Shown: piece by piece, positions 8,940-16,972 of the stretch
How positions within the stretch are numbered: position 1 is the stretch's first letter
How the letters are laid out: each line of letters begins with the position of its first letter
DNA from: Thermohalobaculum sediminis
GTDB lineage: Bacteria; Pseudomonadota; Alphaproteobacteria; Rhodobacterales; Rhodobacteraceae
Direction of reading: 5' to 3'
Assembly (NCBI RefSeq): GCF_023487995.1
Contig: NZ_JAMFKN010000008.1
Span: 150,820 to 214,819 of the forward strand
Length of the DNA stretch: 64,000 nucleotides
Position numbers and translations under genes: made by a program
Notes under the pieces: model-generated
Told to the model about the DNA's origin: nothing
Seen by the model: the letters and a program-made list of their open reading frames with translations, nothing else
Databases searched by the model: none

Positions 8940-9700
8940 CAGAGCACCCCCGCTTCGGTCTTGAGCTTCTCGACGAGTTCGGCCACCGAGCCGACCTTGA
9001 CCCCGGCCTTGCGCGCCGGCGGCTCCTCGGTCTTCACCACCTCGAGCCGCGGACTCACATCGACGCCGTAATCGGCCGGCGTCTTGACATCGAGCGGCTT
9101 CTTCTTGGCCTTCATGATGTTCGGCAGCGACGCGTAGCGCGGCTCGTTGAGGCGAAGGTCGACCGTGACGATCGCCGGCATCTTCACCTTGATCACCTGC
9201 AGGCCGCCGTCGATCTCGCGCGTGACCGTCGCGCTGTCGCCCTCGACCTCGACCTTCGAGGCGAAGGTGGCCTGGCTCCAGCCGAGCAGCGCCGCCAGCA
9301 TCTGCCCGGTCGCGTTCATGTCGTTGTCGATCGCCTGCTTGCCCGCGAGCACGAGGCCGGGCTTCTCCTCGTCGATCACGGCCTTCAGCAGCTTCGCCAC
9401 CGCCAGAGGCTCGATGTCGGTCGCCACGTCCTCGGCGGCCTCGATCAGGATCGCGCGATCGGCGCCCATCGCCAGCGCCGTGCGCAGGGTTTCCTGCGCC
9501 TGTTTCACGCCGATCGAGACGGCGACGATCTCCTCGGCCTTGCCCGCTTCCTTCAGCCGGATCGCCTCCTCGACGGCGATCTCGTCGAAGGGATTCATCG
9601 ACATCTTGACGTTCGCGAGGTCGACGCCGCTTCCGTCCGCCTTCACGCGGACCTTCACGTTGTAGTCGATCACGCGCTTGACAGGCACAAGCACCTTCAT
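8939..9700 (-). CDS. etfB: Electron transfer flavoprotein, beta subunit
   Basis: The 253-residue subunit binds AMP structurally and docks to the partner dehydrogenases. It starts with [16 protein letters not shown], the canonical N-terminus, and this decides the start codon over an in-frame ATG 23 codons upstream. Other diagnostic stretches are [11 protein letters not shown] and a [14 protein letters not shown] loop, the latter being the recognition-loop region. It is the first gene of the etfBA pair. The 241 bases upstream (9701-9941) contain no convincing gene and presumably hold the promoter. Confidence 0.97.
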   Translation of the reverse strand: MKVLVPVKRVIDYNVKVRVKADGSGVDLANVKMSMNPFDEIAVEEAIRLKEAGKAEEIVAVSIGVKQAQETLRTALAMGADRAILIEAAEDVATDIEPLAVAKLLKAVIDEEKPGLVLAGKQAIDNDMNATGQMLAALLGWSQATFASKVEVEGDSATVTREIDGGLQVIKVKMPAIVTVDLRLNEPRYASLPNIMKAKKKPLDVKTPADYGVDVSPRLEVVKTEEPPARKAGVKVGSVAELVEKLKTEAGVL

Positions 9701-9941
9701 CTGCGTTCTCTCCTCGAAGCCATTGCTCGACCGGCCGGGGACCGGCGGCCGCATCTGCATCCGGCGCATCCCTTAGCGCAACCGGCGCGCGCTTCGTAGG
9801 GAAAAAGCGACGCGGCAGGACGGGATTCGCCGATCGAGGCCGGATGGGCGCCATGGACACAGGCGCTCGCGCCGCCCATGCCGCGCCGGGGCCGCCTTCG
9901 CCGGCACCCGAGGCCGTTCAGCGTCGGCAGGCGACCGCGGC

Positions 9942-11021
9942 TCACGCCGGACGGGCAAGCCCTGCAAGGATCGTCTCCGCCTCGCCGACGAGGCGCGCGA
10001 CGAGCTCACCCGCCGGTAGTTCGCGCGCAAGGCCCGCCGCCTGGCCATAGAGATCGAACGAGAAATCATCCCGCCCCGCGGCCTCCGCCGCGTTCCGAAG
10101 CGGCCCGCTCAGCGCGTACATGGCAAGGAACGGGGCCGGTGGCGGCGCATTCTCGGCCATCCCTTCGGTGTAGCGCGTGCGCCGCGCCCGCGCCGGATAG
10201 CCCGAATGCGCGTCGGTAAAGGCCGTGTCGCTGCCGTCCGAGCCGCGCACCGCGGCCCGATGGTGCGGCGGGACGCTGGCCTCGGGGCAGGCGAGGAAGG
10301 CCGTCCCCATCTGCACCCCCGCGGCGCCCAGCGCGAAGGCCGCGGCGATGCCGCGCCCGTCCGCGATCCCGCCGGCCGCAATCACGGGAAGGTCGATCGC
10401 GTCGACTACCTGCGGCACCAGCGCAAGCGCCCCGATGCCCTGATCGGCCCGGGTCCAGGCATGCGCGCCGCGGTGGCCGCCGGCCTCCCACCCTTGGGCG
10501 ATCACGGCATCGCAACCCGCCGCGGCGAGGACGTGGGCCTCGCGGACCGTGGTCGCGGTCGCCATGACCGCGATCCCCGCTTCCTTCAGCGCGCGCATCG
10601 CCGCCTCGTCCGGCAGGCCGAAATGGAAGCTCACCACCGCGGGCCGGGCGGCGAGAGCGGCCGCGAGCTTCGCGGGCGTGAAGCCCTCGGGGATCGCCTC
10701 GATCCCGGGCGGCTCGCCGAGTCCCAGCTCGGCGTAATAGGGCCTGAGGCGGTCCTGGATCGCGGCCTCGCGCGCCGCGTCGGGCCGGGCGGGGATGTGC
10801 GCGAAGAAGTTGAGGTTGACCGCGCGGTTGGTCAGCCGCGCGACGGCGGCCATCGACGCCTCGATCCCCTCGGGCGCGGCCTCACCGAGCCCGAGCGAGC
10901 CGATGCCGCCCGCGTTGCTGACCGCCGCGGCAAGCTCGGGCGTGGCAAAGCCCGCCATCGGCGCCTGGATGATGGGGTGCTCGATCCCGAGACGATCGAA
11001 GAAATGCCGGTGTCGTCGCAT
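9942..11021 (-). CDS. Nitronate monooxygenase-like FMN-dependent TIM-barrel oxidoreductase
   Basis: The product is 359 residues from the ATG at 11021, picked because the family N-terminus (FFDRLGIEHPIIQAPMAG) begins shortly after it. The (beta/alpha)8 FMN-binding fold shows VISNAGG-like and AQGWEAGGH segments, a conserved histidine in that loop, a PVIAAGGIADG phosphate-binding strand and GAAGVQMGTAFL. The family oxidises alkyl nitronates with FMN, and some members have other 2-nitropropane-dioxygenase-like roles. It sits between etfB and the lytic transglycosylase gene, all on one strand. No operon link is provable because gaps of 72 and 241 bases flank it. Confidence 0.85.
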   Translation of the reverse strand: MRRHRHFFDRLGIEHPIIQAPMAGFATPELAAAVSNAGGIGSLGLGEAAPEGIEASMAAVARLTNRAVNLNFFAHIPARPDAAREAAIQDRLRPYYAELGLGEPPGIEAIPEGFTPAKLAAALAARPAVVSFHFGLPDEAAMRALKEAGIAVMATATTVREAHVLAAAGCDAVIAQGWEAGGHRGAHAWTRADQGIGALALVPQVVDAIDLPVIAAGGIADGRGIAAAFALGAAGVQMGTAFLACPEASVPPHHRAAVRGSDGSDTAFTDAHSGYPARARRTRYTEGMAENAPPPAPFLAMYALSGPLRNAAEAAGRDDFSFDLYGQAAGLARELPAGELVARLVGEAETILAGLARPA

Positions 11022-11093
11022 GGCACCCTCTCGCTGCTTCAGCGGTCCTGCGGCCCGGCGCATCCGCAAGAATAGCACCTGCGCGTCGCTTCG

Positions 11094-12053
11094 TCAGTTG
11101 CGACGTACCAGGCAGGCCGCACCCGCGACGCGCAGGCGGGCGCAGAGCTTGACCGCCTCGGCGCGCGTGTCGGTGCCGAGGCGCACCGACCAGACCCGCC
11201 CCGCCCCCATGCCGACCCGCGCATGCACCAGCATGGGCGCACGCCCGCCGATGATCCGATGATGCCGGGCCTGCACGCGGGAGAATTGCGCGAGCGCCGT
11301 CGCCCGACGCACATGGCCCGCTACCTGCACGCCCCAGGGCTGCCAGTCGGCGCCCTCGAACAGGGCCGCGCGCGTGGGCATGACCGGCAACCCGGCGCAG
11401 GCGGCGCGGAAGGGAACAGCAGGGTCGAGCGGTCGCGGCTCGACCTCGCGGCCCGGCTCGCGGAACCATTCGGCCGGGCGGAAGGTGATCGAGAGCACGT
11501 ATTCCAGCGTCTCGCCCGGCAGCCCGGCCGCACGGGCGACGTATCGCTCGACCCGCTCCTCGCCGGCATTGTAGGCGGCGGCCGCGAGGCCCAGATTGCC
11601 GAAGCGCGCACGTAGCTCGGCAAGGTATCGCGCCGAGGCCGGGATCGCCTGGTCCGGGTCGAAGGGATCGGCGAGGCCGCGCAGCCGCGCCGTGCCGGGC
11701 ATGAACTGCGCCACCCCCTGCGCGCCCTTGGGGCTGACGGCGCGCGCGTCGAAGCGGCTTTCCTTCCAGATCAGGCGGGCGAGGAACTCGGGAGGGAGGT
11801 CATGCGCCCCCGCCGCGTCCTCGATCAGCCGGCAGAGGCCCGCGGCGCCCTCCGCGGTCTGCGGCGCTGCCGGCGAGTCGCCCGGCGGGCGCCCATCGGC
11901 CGACGTCGCGGCCATTGCGAGCAGCGCGGCCCACAGTCCCGCGCGCGGCCATGATCCCGCGCGCGCGCCACGTGGCGCGTGGCCACCCGGCCCGGCTTCG
12001 AGGCCACGGGCGCCGGGCGCGGCGGGGCTCAGCGATTCGCGCCCGGCACCCAC
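11094..12053 (-). CDS. Periplasmic lytic transglycosylase with C-terminal SPOR-like region
   Basis: The product is 319 residues from a GTG start that overlaps the adenosyltransferase gene by 25 bases; no ATG gives a complete signal peptide. After an Arg-rich, Ala/Leu-rich export segment (ending near residue 54) comes an SLT domain. Its catalytic Glu lies in IWKESRFDA, with the family motifs SPKGAQGVAQFMPGTA and AAYNAGEERV. It would cleave peptidoglycan non-hydrolytically between MurNAc and GlcNAc. The C-terminal about 80 residues (VWSVRLGTDTRAEAVKLCARL) resemble a SPOR domain that targets denuded glycan at division sites. The start and the export signal are the uncertain parts. Confidence 0.83.
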   Translation of the reverse strand: MGAGRESLSPAAPGARGLEAGPGGHAPRGARAGSWPRAGLWAALLAMAATSADGRPPGDSPAAPQTAEGAAGLCRLIEDAAGAHDLPPEFLARLIWKESRFDARAVSPKGAQGVAQFMPGTARLRGLADPFDPDQAIPASARYLAELRARFGNLGLAAAAYNAGEERVERYVARAAGLPGETLEYVLSITFRPAEWFREPGREVEPRPLDPAVPFRAACAGLPVMPTRAALFEGADWQPWGVQVAGHVRRATALAQFSRVQARHHRIIGGRAPMLVHARVGMGAGRVWSVRLGTDTRAEAVKLCARLRVAGAACLVRRN

Positions 12054-12601
12054 AGCACGTCGTCGCGCCCGTCGTCGTTGGCGATGCGCGAGGCCACGAA
12101 GAACCAGTCGGACAGGCGGTTGAGATATCGGATCGCCGCCTCGTTCACGCCCTCCACCGTCGCAAGCTCGACCGTCAGGCGCTCGGCCCGGCGGCAGACG
12201 GTCCGGCAGAGGTGCAGATGCGCGGCCAGCGCCGAGCCGCCCGGCAGGATGAAGCTGCGCAGGGGCGCGAGCCGGATGTTCATCGCGTCGATCTCGCGCT
12301 CGAGCCGCTCGACCTGCGCGGGCACCATCCTCAGCGGCGGGTACTCGGCATCCTCGTCGCGCTCCATGTGCGGGCGGCAGAGATCCGCGCCGAGATCGAA
12401 CAGGTCGTTCTGGATGCGCGCGAGGCTCTCGTCCATCTCCTCCCAGGCGTGCAGCCGCGCAAGGCCCACGGTCGCGTTCACCTCGTCCACCGTGCCGTAG
12501 GCCGCGACCCGGGCCGAGTGCTTGGCGACACGGGTGCCGTCACCCAGCGCCGTCTCGCCCGCGTCGCCGGTGCGCGTGTAGATGCGGTTGAGCACGACCA
12601 T
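12029..12601 (-). CDS. Cob(I)yrinic acid a,c-diamide adenosyltransferase, PduO type
   Basis: The 190-residue enzyme transfers the adenosyl group of ATP to cobalt in corrinoids, making adenosylcobalamin. It has the PduO-type ATP-binding N-terminus (IYTRTGDAGETALGDG), the helical core with ELATVEGVNE and the C-terminal RLSDWFFVASR segment. It is complete and of normal length. In Rhodobacterales it is commonly found near etfBA. Adenosylcobalamin would serve methylmalonyl- and ethylmalonyl-CoA mutases, none of which is in this window. It starts 3 bases after the stop codon of the small membrane-protein gene and overlaps the next gene, so it is within a transcription unit. Confidence 0.95.
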   Translation of the reverse strand: MVVLNRIYTRTGDAGETALGDGTRVAKHSARVAAYGTVDEVNATVGLARLHAWEEMDESLARIQNDLFDLGADLCRPHMERDEDAEYPPLRMVPAQVERLEREIDAMNIRLAPLRSFILPGGSALAAHLHLCRTVCRRAERLTVELATVEGVNEAAIRYLNRLSDWFFVASRIANDDGRDDVLWVPGANR

Positions 12602-12604
12602 CGC

Positions 12605-12805
12605 TCACATTCCCTGCTTGGCGAACCAGACCATCGCGAGCAGAAGCGCCACCGCCACCGCCTGCGCGATGATGCGATAGCGCATCATCCGGTTCGAGAA
12701 GCGCGGCGACGCCTTGCCGGTGCCGAAGCCGCCGATCCCGACCATGAGCACGCCCAGAGTGACGAGGCAGGCAAAGCCCGCGAGGTAGAAAAGGATCCCT
12801 GACAT
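12605..12805 (-). CDS. HIG1-like twin-transmembrane small protein
   Basis: The 66-residue product starts at MSGILFYLAG and has two hydrophobic helices (about residues 3-24 and 43-62). A short polar loop with GKASPRFSNRMMRYRI joins them. The pattern of two helices with a conserved NRMMR-type loop matches the HIG1/twin-transmembrane family, whose mitochondrial members associate with cytochrome c oxidase; the bacterial function is not established. A start three codons earlier (MLPMSG) is equally possible. Only 3 bases separate it from the adenosyltransferase gene, so the two are cotranscribed. Confidence 0.75.
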   Translation of the reverse strand: MSGILFYLAGFACLVTLGVLMVGIGGFGTGKASPRFSNRMMRYRIIAQAVAVALLLAMVWFAKQGM

Positions 12806-12878
12806 GGGCAGCATACCTAGCGCGCCCCCGCCCCGGCGGACAGGGCGAAAGTGACGCGCCGCCCGATCCGCCGCCGTT

Positions 12879-13715
12879 TCATTGCACGCCCATGATCGCA
12901 TCCATCCAGCGCGTGGGCAAAAGCCGCTTCATCGCGCCAACGAGATGGGTGGGGCGGGTGACGTAATAGCGCGGGTTCGGCCGCCGCGACTCGAGCGCCG
13001 CGACCAGCTTCGCGGTGGTCGCCCGGCACGAAAGCTCGCCCACATCGGGCGGCGGGTTCTTCTTGTAGAGCCGGGGCTCGAGCGTGGTGCGGTAGAACTC
13101 GGCCCAGGCCGAGTTCTCGCGGTCGATCCAGCGCTCGTAATGGGCCTGCGCGTTCTCGCGGATGCGGGTCTTGATGGGCCCCGGCTCGAGCAGCACCACA
13201 TGGATGCCGGTGCCGCGCAGCTCCAGCCGCAGCGTGTCGGTATAGCCCTCGACCGCGTGCTTGGTGGCGATATAGGCCCCCCGCATCCTCAGCGCCGAGA
13301 AGCCCAGCACGCTCGAGCACTGCACGATGCGGCCCGCGCCCTGTGCCCGCATCACCGGGACCACGCGGCGGGTCAGCTCGTGCCAGCCGAAGAAATTCGC
13401 CTCGAAGCTCGCCCGCAGCGCGTCGGTCGGCAGGTCCTCGACCGCGCCGGGCTGGGCGAAGGCGCCGTTGTTGAACAGCGCGTCAAGCCGCCCATCGGTG
13501 CGCTCCATGGCGGTGTCGAAGGCTGCATGGATGCTGTCGCGGTCCTGGTAGTCGAGGCGGAAGCTGTCGAGCCCCTCGGCCCGCAGCCGCTCGCAGTCGG
13601 CCTCCTTCCGGCAGGTCGCCAGCACCTGCCACCCGCGGCTTGCCAGCGCATGCGCCGCGTGATGGCCAATGCCCGACGAGCAACCGGTGATCAGAATGCT
13701 CCGCGCTCTCGCCAT
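12879..13715 (-). CDS. Short-chain dehydrogenase/reductase
   Basis: The 278-residue protein is a classical SDR. It has the TGCSSGIG cofactor loop (residues 10-17), an NNGA segment at 82-85, catalytic Ser near 135, Tyr148 and Lys152 (YIATK). The C-terminus is long for a classical SDR and contains the stretch RYYVTRPTHLVGAMKRLLP, typical of the group annotated as SDR family oxidoreductases acting on retinol- or steroid-like or lipid substrates. The Arg residues after the second strand (TCRKEAD) favour NADP(H). Substrate is unknown. It reads in the same direction as the HIG1-like gene, 73 bases upstream of it. Confidence 0.9.
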   Translation of the reverse strand: MARARSILITGCSSGIGHHAAHALASRGWQVLATCRKEADCERLRAEGLDSFRLDYQDRDSIHAAFDTAMERTDGRLDALFNNGAFAQPGAVEDLPTDALRASFEANFFGWHELTRRVVPVMRAQGAGRIVQCSSVLGFSALRMRGAYIATKHAVEGYTDTLRLELRGTGIHVVLLEPGPIKTRIRENAQAHYERWIDRENSAWAEFYRTTLEPRLYKKNPPPDVGELSCRATTAKLVAALESRRPNPRYYVTRPTHLVGAMKRLLPTRWMDAIMGVQ

Positions 13716-13793
13716 CTCGACCCCCGTGCTCCGCCTTGCGCCGCGGCATCAGATAGCAGAGCCTCGCCGCCGCGCACAGCCCGTGCGGCAGGC

Positions 13794-14099
13794 TCACCGC
13801 CGCCGCCGTCCGCGGCCGGCACTGCGGCTGTGGAAGGCGGGATCGCGGCGCGCCACCCATTCCACGAATCGCGCGATGCGGGGATGGGTGCGCAGGGCCT
13901 CGATGCTGGCATGGCCGCGGGCAAGCTCGGCCTCGGTCATGCTCGCATGGATCTCGTTGTGACAGATCTGGTGCAGCAGCACGACGGGGCCGCGCGCGCC
14001 GCCCTTGAGGCGTGGAACCAGATGGTGCGCCGACCGTTTCGCCCCCGGAGGGATAGGCCGGCCGCACAGCGGGCAGATCGGGTCCTCGGCTTGCGTCAT
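13794..14099 (-). CDS. Small HNH-endonuclease-like protein
   Basis: The 101-residue protein has a CPLC zinc knuckle (Cys9, Cys12), a double histidine at 25-26 (AHHLVPR), then LHxxCHNEIH (His43, Cys46, His47, His51). This arrangement fits an HNH/beta-beta-alpha-metal nuclease fold. Many such short proteins are annotated as HNH endonucleases or restriction-like, but no methyltransferase, phage packaging gene or toxin partner is nearby. The basic C-terminal tail (RSAGRGRRRR) may bind nucleic acid. The start is the ATG at 14099; a longer in-frame version adds an unconvincing Gly/Arg-rich leader. It is divergent from the amidoligase gene. Confidence 0.75.
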   Translation of the reverse strand: MTQAEDPICPLCGRPIPPGAKRSAHHLVPRLKGGARGPVVLLHQICHNEIHASMTEAELARGHASIEALRTHPRIARFVEWVARRDPAFHSRSAGRGRRRR

Positions 14100-14220
14100 C
14101 GGGCCCAGGGTAACGCGGCCCGTCCCGATCCGGCCAGCCCCATTGCGGCCGGCGCCGGCGGGCGCCACATTGGTCAGTGAACCCCGCCGTCACCCGGCGC
14201 AGAGGCGGAGCTGAGACGCG

Positions 14221-15273
14221 ATGCCCCATAACGACACCCGCACCAGCCGCGCGCCCTCGCGCGCCGCGTGCGAGGGCGCGACGGTCGCCGCGCCGCCGGT
14301 CGAGTGCGGCGCAGACGGCCGCCCGCGCGGGGTGGGGATCGAGCTCGAGTTCGGCCAGCTCACCGCGGCGCGGGCGGCCGAGGTGGTCGCGGCGGCGCTC
14401 GGCCCCGATGCGCGGCTGCGCGAGGACGACCCGCACCGCTTCCGCATCGAGCCACTAGCCGACGGCCCCTGGCGCGGCGGTTTCCGGGTCGAGCTCGACA
14501 CGCGCTGGGCACATCCCGAGCACCTGATGGCCTATGCGGGCGACATCGCGGACGACCCCGATCCCGAGTTGCCGCGCCGCGCCGCGGCACTGTTCGGCAC
14601 CGTCGCGGGGCTGGTGATGCCGGTCGAGCTGGTGGCCCCGCCCGTTGCCTGGAGGGACCTCGAGGCGCTGCTACCCCTCGTCTCGGCGCTGAGGCGCGCG
14701 GGCGCGACGGGGACCGAGAGCTCGGCCTTCGCCGGGTTCGGCATGCATCTCAACGTCGAGGCCGCCTCGTTCGACGCGGCCGACCTGCTGGCCGTGCTGC
14801 GCGCCTATGTCCTGATGGCGCCGCGGCTGCGGCGCGACAGCGGGCTCGCCACGATCCGGCGCGTCCAGAGCTATATCGACCCCTTCACCGTCGACTATGC
14901 CCGCCACGTGCTGAACCCCGATTACAGCCCGGGCCTCGGCCGCCTGATCGACGACCACATCCGCTTCAACCCGACGCGGAACATGGAGCTCGACATGCTG
15001 CCGCTGTTCGCGCATCTCGACGCGGCACGGGTGCGGCGCTGGCTGCCCGAGGAGAAGATCTCGGCGCGGCCGGCCTTTCACTGGCGCCTGCCCGACTGCC
15101 GCATCGACGAGCCCGGCTGGCGCCCGCTCGACGACTGGGCGCGCTGGGTCGCGGTCGAGCGGCTGGCGGCGGACGCGCGCGAGCTGCACGTGCTTGCGCG
15201 AACCTTCCTCTCGAAGGGGCCGCGATGGGAGATCGAGGCCCGCCTCGCGCGCATCGTCGAGACCTTCGAGTGA
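14221..15273 (+). CDS. Amidoligase-family (COOH-NH2 ligase) enzyme
   Basis: The 350-residue protein matches the putative amidoligase family of the glutamine-synthetase-like COOH-NH2 ligase fold (my recognition; no search was run). Visible motifs are GVGIELEFG (residues 37-45, the paired acidic residues expected for metal/ATP), VELD at 90-93, PVELVAPP at 134-141 and GFGMHLNVE at 172-180. A later segment, YSPGLGRLIDDH followed by NPTRNMELDMLPLF, is also family-like. Such enzymes are thought to form an amide bond on a peptide or small metabolite and are often encoded next to a glutamine amidotransferase, which is absent here. Instead a flavoprotein gene follows after 40 bases and a thioesterase after that. 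Substrate is unknown. Confidence 0.75.
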   Translation: MPHNDTRTSRAPSRAACEGATVAAPPVECGADGRPRGVGIELEFGQLTAARAAEVVAAALGPDARLREDDPHRFRIEPLADGPWRGGFRVELDTRWAHPEHLMAYAGDIADDPDPELPRRAAALFGTVAGLVMPVELVAPPVAWRDLEALLPLVSALRRAGATGTESSAFAGFGMHLNVEAASFDAADLLAVLRAYVLMAPRLRRDSGLATIRRVQSYIDPFTVDYARHVLNPDYSPGLGRLIDDHIRFNPTRNMELDMLPLFAHLDAARVRRWLPEEKISARPAFHWRLPDCRIDEPGWRPLDDWARWVAVERLAADARELHVLARTFLSKGPRWEIEARLARIVETFE

Positions 15274-15313
15274 GCGACCCATCGCGTCCGGTGCCGGCAC
15301 CCGGGGCCACCGC

Positions 15314-16558
15314 GTGACGCCCGAACGGGTCGAGGCCGCGGTCATCGGCGCGGGGCCCGCGGGGCTTGCGGCGGCCGAGGCGCTGCTGGCGGCGGGCCGT
15401 CGTCCCGTTGTGTTCGAGGGAAGGCCCAGCGTCGCGCGCAAGTTCCTGATGGCGGGGAAGTCGGGGCTCAACCTCACGAAGGACGAGCCGGACGCGGCCT
15501 TCCTCGCCGCCTTCGGCACCGCCGCGCCACGCCTTGCGCCGATACTTGCCGGCTTCGGGCCGCGCGAGGCGATGGGCTGGGCGGCGGGCCTCGGCGAGCC
15601 GCTGTTCACCGGGTCCTCGGCCCGGGTCTTTCCGGTCGCGATGAAGGGCTCGCCCCTGCTGCGGCGCTGGCTCGGCCGCCTGTCGGGCGCCGAGTTCCGG
15701 ACGCGCTGGCGCTGGACGGGCTGGCAGGACGGCGCCCTCGCCTTCGAGACGCCCGACGGCCCGCGCCGGATCGAGGCCGGGGCCGTGGTGCTGGCGCTGG
15801 GCGGCGCATCCTGGCCGCGGCTGGGGTCGGATGCGGCCTGGGTTGCGTGGCTTGCGGCGCGCGGCGTGCGGGTGGCGCCCTTCCGGCCCGCCAACATGGG
15901 GTTCGATGTCGCCTGGTCGGATCATTTCGCCGGGCGCTTCGCGGGCGCGCCGGTGAAGAACGTCACCCTCGCGCTCGGCGAGCGCCGGGTGCGCGGCGAG
16001 TTCGTGATCAGCCGCCACGGCATCGAGGGGAGCCTCGTCTACGCGCTCTCGTCGCCGCTGCGCGACGCGCTCGAGGCGGGCGCAGCCGATCCGAGGCTCG
16101 ATCTCGCGCCCGACACCAGCGCCGAGGCCCTTGCCCACCGCCTCGCCGGGCCGCGCGGGCGTGCATCGCTCGCGAACCACCTGCGCAAGGCCGCCGGGAT
16201 CGAGGGCGTGCGCGCGGGGCTGCTGCGCGAGCTCGCGCCGGACGCGCTGGACCGGCCTGCGGCGACGGCCGCGGCGATCAAGGCACTGCACCTGCCGGTT
16301 CTGCGCCCGCGCCCGCTGGCCGAGGCGATCTCGTCGGCTGGCGGCATCGCCTGGGACGAGCTGGACGAGGGGCTGATGCTGGCGCGCCTGCCGGGCGTCT
16401 TCGCCGCCGGCGAGATGCTCGACTGGGAGGCGCCGACCGGCGGCTACCTGCTGACCGCGTGCCTCGCCACGGGCTTTCACGCGGGCCGCGCCGCCGCCGC
16501 GCGCCTCGGCCCGACGGCGGGCTTGCGCGGTCGGGGTGCCGCGGCCACTCTCGGCTGA
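15314..16558 (+). CDS. HI0933/BaiN-like FAD-dependent oxidoreductase
   Basis: The product is 414 residues from a GTG start. An upstream in-frame start would run deep into the amidoligase gene and has no flavoprotein character. The Rossmann dinucleotide motif AVIGAGPAGLAAAEAL is at residues 9-24 (GxGxxG at 12-17). Family hallmarks follow: FLMAGKSGLNLTKDE (residues 45-59), ALGGASWPRLGSD, a central insert with an EGSLVYALSS motif, and the C-terminal FAD loop AGEMLDWEAPTGGYLLTACLATG (its parts GEMLDW and GGY are diagnostic). The family is related to HI0933 and the bile-acid reductase BaiN; the physiological substrate is unknown. It follows the amidoligase gene by 40 bases and precedes a thioesterase by 18 bases. 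Confidence 0.88.
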   Translation: MTPERVEAAVIGAGPAGLAAAEALLAAGRRPVVFEGRPSVARKFLMAGKSGLNLTKDEPDAAFLAAFGTAAPRLAPILAGFGPREAMGWAAGLGEPLFTGSSARVFPVAMKGSPLLRRWLGRLSGAEFRTRWRWTGWQDGALAFETPDGPRRIEAGAVVLALGGASWPRLGSDAAWVAWLAARGVRVAPFRPANMGFDVAWSDHFAGRFAGAPVKNVTLALGERRVRGEFVISRHGIEGSLVYALSSPLRDALEAGAADPRLDLAPDTSAEALAHRLAGPRGRASLANHLRKAAGIEGVRAGLLRELAPDALDRPAATAAAIKALHLPVLRPRPLAEAISSAGGIAWDELDEGLMLARLPGVFAAGEMLDWEAPTGGYLLTACLATGFHAGRAAAARLGPTAGLRGRGAAATLG

Positions 16559-16576
16559 CGCAGCAGGGGACCCCGC

Positions 16577-16966
16577 ATGACCGCACCAACCGACGAAGCC
16601 GCGCCACAGGGCGAGGTCACGCTCCAGACCATCGCGATGCCCGCCGACACCAATGCGAACGGCGACATCTTCGGCGGCTGGCTTATGGCGCAAATGGACC
16701 TCGGCGCCAGCGTGCTTGCCCGGCGCCGGGCCCGCGGGCGCGTGGCGACCGTCGCAGTCGAGCGGATGACCTTTCACCGCCCGGTCTGGGTGGGAGACGT
16801 CGTGTCGATCCACAGCCGGATCGAGCGCGAGGGGCGCAGCTCGATGCGCATCGAGGTCGAGGTCTGGATCACCCGCATGCCGGCTGCCGAGCATGTGAAG
16901 GTGACGGAAGCCGTGTTCACCTTCGTCGCCATCGACGAGGCCGGCAAGCCCCGCCACCTGCCCTGA
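16577..16966 (+). CDS. Acyl-CoA thioesterase, YciA-like hotdog fold
   Basis: The 129-residue protein is a single hotdog domain. The family motif NANGDIFGGWLMAQMD (residues 26-41) contains the catalytic aspartate at 30 and the helix that covers the active site. It is followed by VAVERMTFHRPVWVGD and a strand pattern VEVWITRM. YciA-type enzymes hydrolyse a broad range of acyl-CoAs, acting as a valve on CoA esters. The gene is 18 bases behind the flavoprotein gene, in the same direction, so it is likely expressed with the amidoligase and flavoprotein genes. The convergent aminotransferase gene ends 6 bases downstream. Confidence 0.92.
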   Translation: MTAPTDEAAPQGEVTLQTIAMPADTNANGDIFGGWLMAQMDLGASVLARRRARGRVATVAVERMTFHRPVWVGDVVSIHSRIEREGRSSMRIEVEVWITRMPAAEHVKVTEAVFTFVAIDEAGKPRHLP

Positions 16967-16972
16967 GCCGCC

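Noticed and set aside
9697..9945. Small frame upstream of etfB
   Set aside because: Arg/Ala/Gly-rich, no start context, no homology recognised; the region is better read as the etfB leader.
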